A program made the position numbers and the translations under genes. DNA of 64,000 nt, from assembly GCA_944323745.1 (NCBI GenBank), contig CALUTQ010000001.1:734863-798862 (forward strand). Reading direction: 5' to 3'. Each line of letters opens with the position of its first letter. Position 1 is the first letter of the stretch. Below the pieces are notes generated by a model. The model did no database searches. It was given only the letters and a program-made list of their open reading frames with translations, and was not told the DNA's origin. The DNA comes from Candidatus Avelusimicrobium pullarium. Lineage in GTDB: Bacteria > Elusimicrobiota > Elusimicrobia > Elusimicrobiales > Elusimicrobiaceae. Positions 36,118-44,977 of this stretch are shown here, in pieces.

Positions 36118-36519
36118 TTATTTGGCCTCGGCGGCAGGTTGCGCAGCAGCCGGCTGAGCCGCTTCTGCGGTTTCGGCGGTCTGCTTTTTCACTTCCTGCA
36201 AGCGGGCGGCTTTGCCGGAGAGTTTCTTCAAGTAATTGAGTTTGGCTCTGCGCACTTTGCCGCTCTTTAAAACTTCAATGCTTTCCACACGGGGGGAATG
36301 CAACGGGAAAATTCTTTCCACACCCACGCCGAAGGAAATTTTGCGTACGGTGAAAGTTTCGCTGATGCCGCTGCCTTTGCGGGCAATAACGACGCCGTCA
36401 AAAGCCTGCAAGCGTTCGTTGTCGCCTTCTACGACTTTGACTTTCACGCGCACCGTGTCGCCGGATTTAAAAGACGGCACGTTGGTTTTGAGATTGTGTT
36501 TAATTTGATTGATGTTCAT
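36118..36519 (-). CDS. rplS: 50S ribosomal protein L19
   Basis: The 133-residue protein contains the L19 core, with [19 protein letters not shown] near the N-terminus and [19 protein letters not shown] in the middle. L19 sits at the 30S-50S interface. The last ~25 residues form an Ala/Glu/Gln-rich tail beyond the usual length of about 115. It is the last gene of the rpsP-khpA-trmD-rplS cluster, followed by a terminator. Confidence 0.97.
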   Translation of the reverse strand: MNINQIKHNLKTNVPSFKSGDTVRVKVKVVEGDNERLQAFDGVVIARKGSGISETFTVRKISFGVGVERIFPLHSPRVESIEVLKSGKVRRAKLNYLKKLSGKAARLQEVKKQTAETAEAAQPAAAQPAAEAK

Positions 36520-36541
36520 AACTCTTACTTCCTCCGAAAAA

Positions 36542-37300
36542 TCATTTCGTTGTTTTTTTCTTGGGGGCCTTGGCGGTTTTTTTTACCGCTTTTGCGGCGC
36601 CCTTTTTGGTTGCGGCCTTTTTTGCCTGAGAGGTTTTTAGCAAATCGGGTCTGTATTTTTTTGTCAATTTCAGGGCTTGCTCGTGTTTCCATTCTTCCAT
36701 TTGTTTATGGTGACCGCTTAAAAGAATTTCGGGCACTTTTTTACCCCGCCATACTTCGGGCCTTGTGTATTGGGGGGCTTCCAAAAGCCCTTCTTCAAAC
36801 GATTCGGAAACCGTCACGTCCTGCTTTTTAAACGTCCCCGGCAAAAGCCGCGTGATTGCATCTATCATCACGGCCGAGGCCAGTTCGCCGCCGGTAAGGA
36901 TAAAATCCCCCAGCGATATTTCCATATCCATTTCGGGATATACTCTTTCGTCTATCCCTTCATAGTGTCCGCAAACAAAAATCAGATGTTTCTTTTTCGC
37001 CAGTTTTTTGGCTAAGCCCTGCGTAAACGTCACGCCGCGGGGACTGGTCAAAATAACCACCGAATTTTTTTTGCGCAGCTTTTTAATCGCCCGGTAGAGC
37101 GGCTCTGCCTTCATCAGCATTCCGGGGCCGCCCCCGTAGGGCCTGTCGTCAAGCGTATGGTGCTTATCGTCGGTAAAATCCCGCGGGTTGGTAAACCCCA
37201 GCTTAAGCACTCCGCTTTTTTGCGCTCTGCCCACGATGCTTTGCCCCAACGGGCCCGAAAGCATATCGGGAAAAGCGGTAACGACGTCCACTTTCAGCAT
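36542..37300 (-). CDS. trmD: tRNA (guanine-37-N1)-methyltransferase with Lys/Ala-rich tail
   Basis: The 252-residue SPOUT-class enzyme methylates G37 of tRNAs reading CNN codons. The family motifs [25 protein letters not shown] and the trefoil-knot segment [20 protein letters not shown] are visible. The last ~35 residues ([15 protein letters not shown] and similar) are histone H1-like Lys/Ala repeats that are not part of TrmD. Its ATG shares a base with the khpA stop. rimM, which usually lies just upstream, is absent. Confidence 0.96.
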   Translation of the reverse strand: MLKVDVVTAFPDMLSGPLGQSIVGRAQKSGVLKLGFTNPRDFTDDKHHTLDDRPYGGGPGMLMKAEPLYRAIKKLRKKNSVVILTSPRGVTFTQGLAKKLAKKKHLIFVCGHYEGIDERVYPEMDMEISLGDFILTGGELASAVMIDAITRLLPGTFKKQDVTVSESFEEGLLEAPQYTRPEVWRGKKVPEILLSGHHKQMEEWKHEQALKLTKKYRPDLLKTSQAKKAATKKGAAKAVKKTAKAPKKKTTK

Positions 37301-37539
37301 TAATCTTCCAGCTTTAACGTAACTTTTACGTTCTGTTTGGCCGCCGCCGCGCTGAGCACGGTGCGCACGGCCTTAATAATGCAGCCGTCTTTTCCGATTA
37401 CCTTGCCTTTGTCCTCGGGGGACACTTTGGTCGTAAGGTAAACTTTGTTATTCTCAACTTTTTCTTCTACCACCACATTGTCCGGGTTAGCGGAGAGGGA
37501 TTTGAGAAGGATAGTGGCTAACTCTTTCATATACGGCAA
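37300..37539 (-). CDS. khpA: KH-domain RNA-binding protein KhpA
   Basis: The 79-residue protein is a single KH domain with the loop GKDGCIIKA (GxxG type). Its location between rpsP and trmD is the conserved position of KhpA (YlqC). KhpA binds RNA, often as a dimer with KhpB, and affects cell division genes in Firmicutes; the target here is unknown. It starts 6 bases after rpsP. Confidence 0.93.
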   Translation of the reverse strand: MPYMKELATILLKSLSANPDNVVVEEKVENNKVYLTTKVSPEDKGKVIGKDGCIIKAVRTVLSAAAAKQNVKVTLKLED

Positions 37540-37545
37540 CTCTTA

Positions 37546-37800
37546 TTATTTAGCGGCCGCTTCGGCTTTTTTAATCAGGCTGGCCACCGTTTCGGACGGT
37601 TTGGCGCCGTTTTTGATCCAATGCTGCACGCGGGGCAGATTGAGCGTAATTTGTTTGGCCGTTTCTTTATTGCACGGATCATACTGACCGAGCACTTCTT
37701 TGGCTTCAGAACCGACGGCGGTTTTCTTTTCAATCGCGACGACTCTGTACTGCGCGTGGGCTTTTTTACCCACTCTTTGTAATCTAATGACGACTGCCAT
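37546..37800 (-). CDS. rpsP: 30S ribosomal protein S16
   Basis: The 84-residue protein has the S16 pattern: VVIRLQRVGKKAHAQYRVV at the N-terminus, LGQYDPC and HWIKNGAKPSETV. S16 stabilises the 30S body. GGAGAAG precedes the ATG. It is the first gene of the cluster, lying 42 bases downstream of rpe. Confidence 0.97.
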   Translation of the reverse strand: MAVVIRLQRVGKKAHAQYRVVAIEKKTAVGSEAKEVLGQYDPCNKETAKQITLNLPRVQHWIKNGAKPSETVASLIKKAEAAAK

Positions 37801-37820
37801 GTGTAACTTCTCCTTATGTT

Positions 37821-37836
37821 CGCCCGCTAGCGGGCG
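37821..37836. other. Perfect 16-bp palindrome between rpe and rpsP
   Basis: CGCCCGCTAGCGGGCG is a perfect palindrome with no T-run behind it on the minus strand. It lies 21-36 bases upstream of the rpsP start. It could be a weak rpe terminator, a leader hairpin or a protein-binding site. Confidence 0.4.
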
Positions 37837-37842
37837 GTGTAA

Positions 37843-38529
37843 TTAAATGGTGGCCGCTTGGCGCAAACTTTGCAAGGCGCCTTTTATATCCTGCGCGGCA
37901 AAAATGGCGTTTCCCGCCACAAAAACATTGGCTCCGGCTAAGGCCGCTTGGCGTGCGGTCTGGGCGTTAATGCCGCCGTCCACTTCCAGCCAGATGGGAC
38001 GGCCGCAAGCGTCTATAAGCTTGCGCACGCTTTCAATTTGCTGCGGGCTTTGCGGCAGAAAACTTTGCCCGCCGAAACCCGGCTGCACGGTCATCACCAA
38101 GACCAAGTCCAATAACTCTAAAAACGGTTGCAGGCGTTTGGGGTCGGTGTCTGGTTTAATGGACAGGCCCGCTTGAACGCCTAATTTTTTAATTTGTAAA
38201 AGAACGTCTTTTATATCGTCCTGCGCTTCTATATGCACGGTCAGCAAATCGGCCCCTGCTTTGGCAAAGGCTTCTATAAACCGCGCCGGCTGACGCACCA
38301 TCAAATGTACGTCCAGCGGCAGTTGCGCGCGCCCGTTTAAACTTTTTACGGTGGCGGGCCCGAAACTTAAATTGGGTACAAAGTGCCCGTCCATTACGTC
38401 CACGTGCAGCCAGTCGGCCCCGGCTTCACGCACGGTTTGCACCTGCTGCCCCAAACACCACAAATCGGCCGACAAAATGGAAGGCGCAATAATTATTTTA
38501 CCATTTGCGGGGCCGATTTTGAAAGTCAT
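37843..38529 (-). CDS. rpe: Ribulose-phosphate 3-epimerase
   Basis: The 228-residue TIM-barrel enzyme interconverts ribulose 5-phosphate and xylulose 5-phosphate. The signatures IAPSILSAD, HVDVMDGHFVPNLSFGP, MTVQPGFGGQSF and EVDGGI are all present, including the metal-binding His and Asp residues. Its start overlaps the stop of the PASTA protein (ATGA), so it belongs to the fmt-PASTA-rpe transcript. Confidence 0.96.
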   Translation of the reverse strand: MTFKIGPANGKIIIAPSILSADLWCLGQQVQTVREAGADWLHVDVMDGHFVPNLSFGPATVKSLNGRAQLPLDVHLMVRQPARFIEAFAKAGADLLTVHIEAQDDIKDVLLQIKKLGVQAGLSIKPDTDPKRLQPFLELLDLVLVMTVQPGFGGQSFLPQSPQQIESVRKLIDACGRPIWLEVDGGINAQTARQAALAGANVFVAGNAIFAAQDIKGALQSLRQAATI

Positions 38530-39527
38530 TGTATTTCGCGCTCCCTTACCAGAATGCCGTCCGACAAAATGCGGAATGTGGCAGAGCCGCTGTAAGGAAT
38601 TTCCAAATCTATCTTACTGCCGGGCTGTCTGGTTTCGTTAATCACTTCCCGTTCGCCGTTGTCGTCTTTCATCATTACGCGTATGCGCATTGCTTTTTTG
38701 CCTTGCGGCAATTCGTAATGCAGGTGATACATCTTTTCGTCTTCGGACGCTTCGCGGCGGCTGACGATAACTTCCACCGAAGAACCGGGGGCCACTTCAC
38801 TGTCGGCCGCGGGGGTTTGTTCGGCAATCGTACCATACGGGAACGGAGAGGAAGCATCTTCTTTTACAATCAAATTCATATTTTGCTGGCTGGCCCACAG
38901 GGTGGCTTCGGCCAGTTTTTTATTGCGGAAATCGGGCAGCAAAATAACGCTGGCCGGGGGCTGCCCGTTAGACAGCGTCAACGTTACTTTATCGCCGCGG
39001 GTAAGCATACTGTCCGCTTCCGGCTGTTGGGAAATAATCAGGCCCTTTTCCACGGTAAGCGAATAGGCGTTTTCCACTTTTTCCACTTGCAGGCCGGCTT
39101 GGCGTACCGCCAGCTGTGCCGCACGCAAATCAAGCCCTTCCACGGGGGGAACAAATACCATTTCGTCGCCTTGGGATATCCACACGCGTATTACGCGGCC
39201 CTCGCGCACGGTGCTGCCGGCCGAAGGCAGCTGGCGCAGCACGGAACCGGGGGGGACGTCTTCGGCAAATTCCAGCCCGGCCTGTTTCATAGCCAAATTG
39301 ACGGCCGCCAGCGAATTAAGGGCCGAGGTAACCGGTTTTTTGGTAATATCGGGCACCTGTACTTCTTTGCGCGTATGCACCAAAGCGCCCATAACCCAAT
39401 CTATGGACACGAAAATAAGCAAAACAAAAAAGACGAAAATAACCCCCGCCGCTATCCATTTTGTGCGGGAAGATTTTTTCGTCTTTCCGATGAAATCTTC
39501 AAAATTGGTTTCTTTATTGTTATCCAT
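38526..39527 (-). CDS. Membrane-anchored PASTA-domain protein without kinase domain
   Basis: The 333-residue protein has a short basic cytoplasmic N-terminus, one membrane helix (about 23-45) and three PASTA domains: VQVPDITKKPVTSAL..., FVPPVEGLDLRAAQL... and ILLPDFRNKKLAEAT.... A beta-rich C-terminal piece of about 75 residues follows. PASTA domains bind peptidoglycan and usually sit on Ser/Thr kinases or penicillin-binding proteins; here neither catalytic domain is present. The ATG at 39527 overlaps fmt by 8 bases; a GTG six codons earlier is the alternative. In some phyla PASTA proteins lie beside fmt and rpe, so the context is not random. Confidence 0.85.
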   Translation of the reverse strand: MDNNKETNFEDFIGKTKKSSRTKWIAAGVIFVFFVLLIFVSIDWVMGALVHTRKEVQVPDITKKPVTSALNSLAAVNLAMKQAGLEFAEDVPPGSVLRQLPSAGSTVREGRVIRVWISQGDEMVFVPPVEGLDLRAAQLAVRQAGLQVEKVENAYSLTVEKGLIISQQPEADSMLTRGDKVTLTLSNGQPPASVILLPDFRNKKLAEATLWASQQNMNLIVKEDASSPFPYGTIAEQTPAADSEVAPGSSVEVIVSRREASEDEKMYHLHYELPQGKKAMRIRVMMKDDNGEREVINETRQPGSKIDLEIPYSGSATFRILSDGILVREREIQ

Positions 39528-40482
39528 AACAAAAAAATACGTCACCGGAAGGTTTCAAGCCTCGTCCGTTGGCAAAGTCTGCAGCGGACATCGGTTTTTT
39601 GCCTGCGGGGTGTACCCGGGTAATCCAAATACTGCCCTGTTTACATTTTACTAAAATTCCTTTGTCGCTTTCAACGGCGAGCACGCTGCCGGCCGGGGCG
39701 GCAGACTCGTCCGGCTGAGCCGGCAAACGGGTTTGCAGAATTTGCAGCATTTCGCTTTTGCCGTGTTGGTTTACAAAGGTGCGCGCTTTGGGGCCGCAAG
39801 CCAGCCCGCGTACTTTGTGGTGAATCTGTTGTGCCGTCATTTGCTGAAAGTTTATCAGGGCGTCTTCTTTTTTTATCATAGGCGCCAAGGTAGGCTCGCC
39901 CGTTTGGGGAATTTTAACCATATGCCCCGCTTCAATTTCTTTTACGGTTTCTTCCAGCGCGTTTAAGCCTAGCGGAATCAGTTTTTCAAACAGGGTTTGG
40001 GCATTGTCTTCTTCGGCCACGGCGGTTTCTTTTTGCAGAAACAGCGGGCCGTCGTCCATTCCGGGGTTGATCCAAAACACGCTGACGCCCGTTTTTTTAA
40101 AGTTTTGAAACAGACTATGCTGCACCGGCGCCGCCCCGCGCAAAAGCGGCAGCAGCGAAAAATGCACATTAATAATGCCCAGTTTGGGCAACGCCAGAAA
40201 ATCGGGGCGGAAAATTTTGCCAAAGGCCACCGCTACGCCCAAATCAAAGGGAATGTTTTTTACTTCTTCATAAATGTCTTTCAGTTTTTCCGGCGAGCGC
40301 ACCGGCAGGCCCAGCTGCAATGCGCGGGCTTTGACGGGGCAAGGGCTGATAATCATCCCGCGGCCGCGGGGTTTGTCGGCCTGGGTAACCACCAGCTGCA
40401 CATCCGTCAGGCGGTGCAATAATTCTAAATAAGGGACAGAAATGTCCGGCGTACCGAAGAAAATAGTTTTTAATTTCGTCAT
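39520..40482 (-). CDS. fmt: Methionyl-tRNA formyltransferase
   Basis: The 320-residue enzyme formylates Met-tRNAi for translation initiation. The formyl-transfer core is recognisable by FFGTPDISVP, NVHFSLLPLLRGAAPVQ and NPGMDDGPLFLQ. The C-terminal OB-fold domain ends with ADFANGRGL. TAAAAT lies nine bases before the ATG, so a very short leader is likely. It is the first gene of fmt-PASTA-rpe. No def gene adjoins. Confidence 0.95.
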   Translation of the reverse strand: MTKLKTIFFGTPDISVPYLELLHRLTDVQLVVTQADKPRGRGMIISPCPVKARALQLGLPVRSPEKLKDIYEEVKNIPFDLGVAVAFGKIFRPDFLALPKLGIINVHFSLLPLLRGAAPVQHSLFQNFKKTGVSVFWINPGMDDGPLFLQKETAVAEEDNAQTLFEKLIPLGLNALEETVKEIEAGHMVKIPQTGEPTLAPMIKKEDALINFQQMTAQQIHHKVRGLACGPKARTFVNQHGKSEMLQILQTRLPAQPDESAAPAGSVLAVESDKGILVKCKQGSIWITRVHPAGKKPMSAADFANGRGLKPSGDVFFCYG

Positions 40483-40513
40483 ATTATTTTTATTTTATCA
40501 AATTGAAGAAAGC

Positions 40514-40543
40514 AAAAAAATGCGCCGCAGTATACGGCGCATC
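40514..40543 (-). terminator. Terminator after LemA-TPM unit
   Basis: On the minus strand GATGCGCCGT and ACTGCGGCGCAT pair and are followed by seven T residues. Confidence 0.88.
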
Positions 40544-40552
40544 AAAAGGATA

Positions 40553-41401
40553 TTACCATTTTTCGCCGGCACCGCCGCCGCCGAAACTGCCCCCGTCTTG
40601 GCGGGGAGGATCTTCGCGTTTGATTATTCTAAGGAAAAAGCGCCGTCTGCAGAGGCGTCTTTCCTGCAGGATAGAGGGCTTTTCGCTGATGAACGGGGGG
40701 GCTTGGCCGGTTTTCTTTACAGAGGCAAGCCATTGTTTATAATAATCCGTTTTTTCTTTGGGATGGCGCGCCTGTTCTTCTTGCAGTTCTTTGGTGTAGG
40801 TTTTGCCTTGTTTAACCAAAAACCACATTAAAAATAATAAAAACACTAAGCCGCCCGCCAAAAGCAGTATAAGCAGCAAAGGTGGCAATGCTTTTTGCAT
40901 TGGCAGTTGGTTCCCTATACGCTGAACGGGGGCCGCTTGTTGCAGCAAAGCGGCCAATTTTTCCGCTCCGTTAAGAATACCGGCGGGGATGTCTCCCTGT
41001 TGAAAGAAAGGGATGACTTCTTGCTGCAGCAGCCGGGAAGCTTGTGCGTCGGTAAGGGCTTGTTCTGCCCCGTAGCCCGTTTCCAAGCGCACTTGGCGCT
41101 GGGAAGGAATAATGATAAAAAGGATGCCGTTGTCTGTTGCGGCTTCCCCCACTGCCCAATGGCGGCCCAGCTGGTAACCGTAATCGGCTGGGTCTAGCCC
41201 TCTGGAAGAAGAAAGCGTGACGACCTCTACCTTAAAATGGGGAATTTCGCTTAGTAACGCTTCCAATTTTTTTTGGTCTCGGAAATGTAAGACTCCTGCC
41301 TCATCCGTTACCGGCGGTGTGTGCGCCGGAAAAGACAGGGAAGAACAAAACCCTGTTAAAGGAAGAAGCCCTAAGCCAAGACAAAGCAGGAGTTTACGCA
41401 T
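40553..41401 (-). CDS. TPM-domain membrane protein (YgcG-like)
   Basis: The 282-residue protein has a signal peptide, a TPM domain of about 130 residues (VTDEAGVLHF, VEVVTLSSSRGLD, GILFIIIPSQRQVRLETGYG, QASRLLQQEVIP) and a transmembrane helix near 180-200. It ends with a Gly-rich GGGGAGEKW tail typical of the family. TPM proteins are envelope proteins found beside LemA, and phosphatase activity is reported for plant members only. The start at 41401 was chosen at the signal peptide. It lies 8 bases after lemA. Confidence 0.88.
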   Translation of the reverse strand: MRKLLLCLGLGLLPLTGFCSSLSFPAHTPPVTDEAGVLHFRDQKKLEALLSEIPHFKVEVVTLSSSRGLDPADYGYQLGRHWAVGEAATDNGILFIIIPSQRQVRLETGYGAEQALTDAQASRLLQQEVIPFFQQGDIPAGILNGAEKLAALLQQAAPVQRIGNQLPMQKALPPLLLILLLAGGLVFLLFLMWFLVKQGKTYTKELQEEQARHPKEKTDYYKQWLASVKKTGQAPPFISEKPSILQERRLCRRRFFLRIIKREDPPRQDGGSFGGGGAGEKW

Positions 41402-41409
41402 AGGCTTGC

Positions 41410-42033
41410 TTAAAACTGCACGGTCGGCACTTGGACTGCTTCTTGCGAGGCGGCAAAGGAGGCTTTTGTCTGTATGCCGCCGAATTGACGGGCTATCCAA
41501 CCGGCAGGAAATTGGCGCAAGCCGGAGTTAAGTGCAAATACCGCCTGAATATAATCTGCTCTGGCTACGGCAATGCGGTTTTCCGTGCCTTCCAATTGGC
41601 TTTGCAGAGACAGAAAGTTTTGGTTGGCTTTTAAATCGGGGTATTGTTCTACGACCAAAAGCATACGGCTCAGCGCGCCCGTGAGCGATTGCTGTGCCTG
41701 TTCAAAATTTTTCAGCGCTTCGGGATTGCTTAAATCTTGCGCGTTAAGGTTGTATTGAGCCGCCTGCTGGCGTGCTTTGGTTACGTCTTCTAAGGTTTCT
41801 TTTTCGTGCGAAGCATATCCTTTGACGGTATTGACTAAATTGTTAATTAAATCGGCGCGGCGCTGGTATTGGTTGTCCACCTGGGCCCAAGCGGCGGTAA
41901 CATTTTCGTCCAGCACGACAAAGTGATTAATGCAGCGTACACTATAATAAAGCAAACTGGCTGCACAAACAATCACAATGACAAACACGGCTGTGCCTGT
42001 CCAAAACAACGGGCTGTGAAACCATTTTTTCAT
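41410..42033 (-). CDS. LemA-family membrane protein
   Basis: The 207-residue protein has one N-terminal membrane helix (about 12-30). A long helical LemA domain follows, with VTAAWAQVDNQYQRRADLINNLV near residue 45 and VVEQYPDLKANQNFLSLQ near 125. The rest is predicted to be periplasmic. LemA and TPM genes are commonly paired. The biochemical role is unknown. AGGAGAT precedes the ATG. Confidence 0.93.
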   Translation of the reverse strand: MKKWFHSPLFWTGTAVFVIVIVCAASLLYYSVRCINHFVVLDENVTAAWAQVDNQYQRRADLINNLVNTVKGYASHEKETLEDVTKARQQAAQYNLNAQDLSNPEALKNFEQAQQSLTGALSRMLLVVEQYPDLKANQNFLSLQSQLEGTENRIAVARADYIQAVFALNSGLRQFPAGWIARQFGGIQTKASFAASQEAVQVPTVQF

Positions 42034-42325
42034 AGGTTATCTCCTGTGTTTCAAGTTATTTTAAAAATAATATTTTTATCATAACATTTTTATAAAAAGA
42101 TGAAAATGTTTTTTATCGGCCGAGTCAAAAAGTTTTTTACTCAATGTTTTTTCTATATCAGAAATAAGCTTTTTTAAACCGTTGGCCGGGCTTGCCGCCC
42201 TTTTCTGCTTGCTTACCCAAAAGACCCGTATAGGCAATAGGTCCAAAAACAGCTGTTATTTTTTGGCGTTGTTTATTATCCTTTTAGTATAGGATGATAT
42301 TGCCATAGAACAAAAAGGGCCTCGT

Positions 42326-43372
42326 ATGAAAAACCGCTTTTGCCGCCATATAATGTTGGGTGTTTTGTCAGTTTGTATGCTGGCCGGCGCCGTTGTGCCC
42401 GTACAGGGGCAAAGCCCGCTTGAATATGCCCAAAATGAATTAATGCTGGTGGACCGGGACGGTGACCGATTTTTGGCACGGTTGTTTTGGGCCACTTGTG
42501 AAACGGGCATAAAAAAATGTTTGTTGTTTAAAAATGTACCTCCGCAGCAAACCCAGTTAAGGCTGCCGCGTTTTTTGCAGGAAAACCCGATTGTTGCCAT
42601 TGCCGAAGAACCTTTTACCGACAACAGTCAGGTGAGGCCGGCGTTTGAGGCGGAAAAAGTCTTTTTGAATTTGCGCAAAATTATTCTGGCAGAAGAAAGA
42701 AAAGGCCTCATCGCTTCCGTGGGGGAAAAACACGTGTGGGCGGAAAATCGCAAGAGCGGTCTGTCCAAAATTTTAGTGGCGTTGGCAACGGCTTCTTCTT
42801 CCCGTTTTTTGTATGTCGGCCAAGAAGAAAACTTAATTGAATGGATAAAAAACCGGCCGGACCGTTCCGTGACCATAGAAGAACTGTTCCGCCAAAGTTA
42901 TATTTTAAATCAGGGAAATGTATACCTTACCATTTTAACGATAGAAAATGTCCTTTCCGATGCCACGTTTGAAGCCGACCGGGAAAATACGCTGGTGAAC
43001 CAAAAACTGGCGGATTTGTATGTAGCCAGCCCCAATAAATTTGGGGACTGGTATCACTTTTTTGGCACAATGCTTGCCGGATACGTGGGCGAGCCTGCCC
43101 ATTTGATTGTAAGACTTTACAGTATTTACAGAAAAGTAACCCGCGGCAAATCGGCCGAAAAAGCAACGTTGGCGGCCGACAAAGCCGGTGCGGACATTGG
43201 CGCTAAACTGCGTACGTTTATGAACCAAGGGCCCGGCTTGGCCCGAGCAAGACTGATAGCCGATTTACAAGAACGCAATTGGGACAGCTATACGTATGTA
43301 TCCCGTCCTGCGCCGCTTAGTAAGGTGGACAGACTGTATGTGGCGCCGGCGCATAAAATTCCGCTTGATTAA
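42326..43372 (+). CDS. Uncharacterised secreted protein
   Basis: I do not recognise this 348-residue protein. It has a signal peptide (about 1-28, ending near VQGQ). The mature part is largely helical, with two early cysteines in CETGIKKC, which may form a disulfide. Near residues 235-265 there is a distinct block, GDWYHFFGTMLAGYVGEPAHL, followed by a basic stretch and Ala/Lys-rich sequence. It stands alone between an A/T-rich upstream region and a bidirectional terminator. A TAGTAT box is at 42287-42292. Confidence 0.7.
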   Translation: MKNRFCRHIMLGVLSVCMLAGAVVPVQGQSPLEYAQNELMLVDRDGDRFLARLFWATCETGIKKCLLFKNVPPQQTQLRLPRFLQENPIVAIAEEPFTDNSQVRPAFEAEKVFLNLRKIILAEERKGLIASVGEKHVWAENRKSGLSKILVALATASSSRFLYVGQEENLIEWIKNRPDRSVTIEELFRQSYILNQGNVYLTILTIENVLSDATFEADRENTLVNQKLADLYVASPNKFGDWYHFFGTMLAGYVGEPAHLIVRLYSIYRKVTRGKSAEKATLAADKAGADIGAKLRTFMNQGPGLARARLIADLQERNWDSYTYVSRPAPLSKVDRLYVAPAHKIPLD

Positions 43373-43388
43373 ATCAGCCCGCATATGC

Positions 43389-43419
43389 AAAACGGAGAGG
43401 AAGCCCCCTCTCCGTTTTT
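43389..43419. terminator. Bidirectional terminator between convergent genes
   Basis: AAAACGGAGAGG and CCTCTCCGTTTT form a long perfect stem with A and T flanks. It separates the secreted protein gene from the MATE pump gene. Confidence 0.92.
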
Positions 43420-43422
43420 GTT

Positions 43423-44883
43423 TTATGTATAGGGTTCCGTCCAATGGTTTAATTTGCGCGCCAATTTAAGGTAAATCAGCCGTAAACGGCGTTTGGTGCC
43501 CAGCGGCCGGCGCGTAGTTTGATACTTGCGGAAGAAATGCATCAGAAAAGGAATGGAGGCAAAAAACGTCAGCATATCGGCGGCGGGCTGGGTGGCTTCC
43601 ACCCCGTAAAGGCCGAAATAATGCGGCAGAATAAAAATCAGCGGCAGGAACATAATGCCTTGGCGGCAGCTGGCCAAAAAGGCGGCGCTTTTGGCCTGTC
43701 CTAAAATTTGCAAGAGCTGGTTGACGTAGGTTGAGTAGGCCAAAAAGGGCAAAGCCGCGCAGAAAAAATATAACGTCTGCACGCCGATGACGACAACGTC
43801 TTCGTTTCCGGTGCGGAAGGCCGCAATTACGGGCCGCGCCCATACGGCCAAAGCTACGGCGGCTACGGTGCAAATAATTGTGCCGGCGCGGGCGGACACC
43901 CAAAACGCCTCTCTCACGCGGTCATAAAGCTTGGCCCCGTGATTATAACCGGCCACCGGCTGCATCGCCTGGCCGATGCCCAGCACAATGCCGCGCATAG
44001 CCAAATAGATTTTGGTGGCAATGCTTACCGCCGCAACGGCGGCGTCGCCAAAAGGGGCGGCCTTGATGTTAAGCAAAGCCATCGCCAGTGAGGCAAAACC
44101 TTGGCGCAGGGTGGTGGGGGAGCCTAAACGCACCAAATTCCAATAGTCGCGCCAGTCGCGGCTGATAAGGAGGGGGGATAAAGTCGTTACGCTTTTGTGG
44201 CGTATAAAAAAAGAAAGCAAAATGCACAGGCTGATGCTTTGGCATATAAGCACCGCCAGCGCCGCCCCGGCAATGCCCATCTTCAATACGTATATAAAAA
44301 GGGGAGCGATGGCAATATTTAAAACGGCTCCGGTGGTCAGCCCTATCATAGAAAATACGGCCTTCCCTTCCGCGCGCAGCGTGGTGTTAAGCACAAATGC
44401 TGCGCACATAAGCGGGGCGGCAATCAAAATGTAATGACCATAGGCGCAGGCATAGGGCAAAATAGTGTCGGTGCTTCCCAGCCAGCGCATCAGGCGGTTT
44501 ACGTTTAATTCGCCCAGCACCAAAATACACAGCCCGATAAAAGCCCCGAAAAAGAAAGCAGACGATACGTATTTGGAAGCCGTTTGCTGGTCGCGCCTGC
44601 CCAAACAACGGCTGACCATACTGGAAGCGCCCATCCCCACGCCCATACCCAGCGCCTGTATTAAAGACATCAGCGAAAACACCACCCCCACGGCTCCGGC
44701 GGCGCTTTCGCCCAAGTGGGCCACGTAAAAAGTGTCGGTAATATTGTAGATGGCAGACACCAGCATACTGATAACCGTCGGCACCGCAAGCCGCGCCACC
44801 AGTTTGCCTATGGGGGTTTGCGTCATAATGATAAATTGTTTTTCTTCCCGCGAGGGGGAAGACAGGGCCGGTGTTTGCGTCAT
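43423..44883 (-). CDS. MATE-family multidrug/sodium antiporter
   Basis: The 486-residue inner-membrane protein has twelve hydrophobic helices in two related halves. Typical MATE features include PTVISMLVSAIYNITDTFYV in helix 1 and QPVAGYNHGAK in the middle. The family exports cationic drugs or toxins in exchange for Na+ or H+, and the substrate cannot be deduced. A TATCAT box lies exactly six bases before the ATG. The ECF sigma gene is divergent, about 95 bases away. Confidence 0.92.
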   Translation of the reverse strand: MTQTPALSSPSREEKQFIIMTQTPIGKLVARLAVPTVISMLVSAIYNITDTFYVAHLGESAAGAVGVVFSLMSLIQALGMGVGMGASSMVSRCLGRRDQQTASKYVSSAFFFGAFIGLCILVLGELNVNRLMRWLGSTDTILPYACAYGHYILIAAPLMCAAFVLNTTLRAEGKAVFSMIGLTTGAVLNIAIAPLFIYVLKMGIAGAALAVLICQSISLCILLSFFIRHKSVTTLSPLLISRDWRDYWNLVRLGSPTTLRQGFASLAMALLNIKAAPFGDAAVAAVSIATKIYLAMRGIVLGIGQAMQPVAGYNHGAKLYDRVREAFWVSARAGTIICTVAAVALAVWARPVIAAFRTGNEDVVVIGVQTLYFFCAALPFLAYSTYVNQLLQILGQAKSAAFLASCRQGIMFLPLIFILPHYFGLYGVEATQPAADMLTFFASIPFLMHFFRKYQTTRRPLGTKRRLRLIYLKLARKLNHWTEPYT

Positions 44884-44895
44884 AAATATATGATA
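44884..44895 (-). promoter_or_regulatory. Leaderless-type promoter of the MATE gene
   Basis: On the minus strand TATCAT (complement of 44890-44895) is preceded by TTGC and followed by six bases and the ATG at 44883. Confidence 0.55.
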
Positions 44896-44956
44896 GCAAA
44901 ACTGCCTGCAGACGTTGGCACTGTAAAATTAATAAGATATGTGTGATACTTTTGAT

Positions 44957-44977
44957 GCGGGAGCATAGTATAAACGT
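44957..44977 (+). promoter_or_regulatory. Leaderless-type promoter of the ECF sigma operon, with shared GGAGCATAGTAT motif
   Basis: TAGTAT (44966-44971) is followed by six bases and the ATG at 44978. It is part of GCGGGAGCATAGTAT, which recurs almost exactly upstream of the predicted porin-like gene at 58377-58391. This may be a target of the sigma factor itself. Confidence 0.5.
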
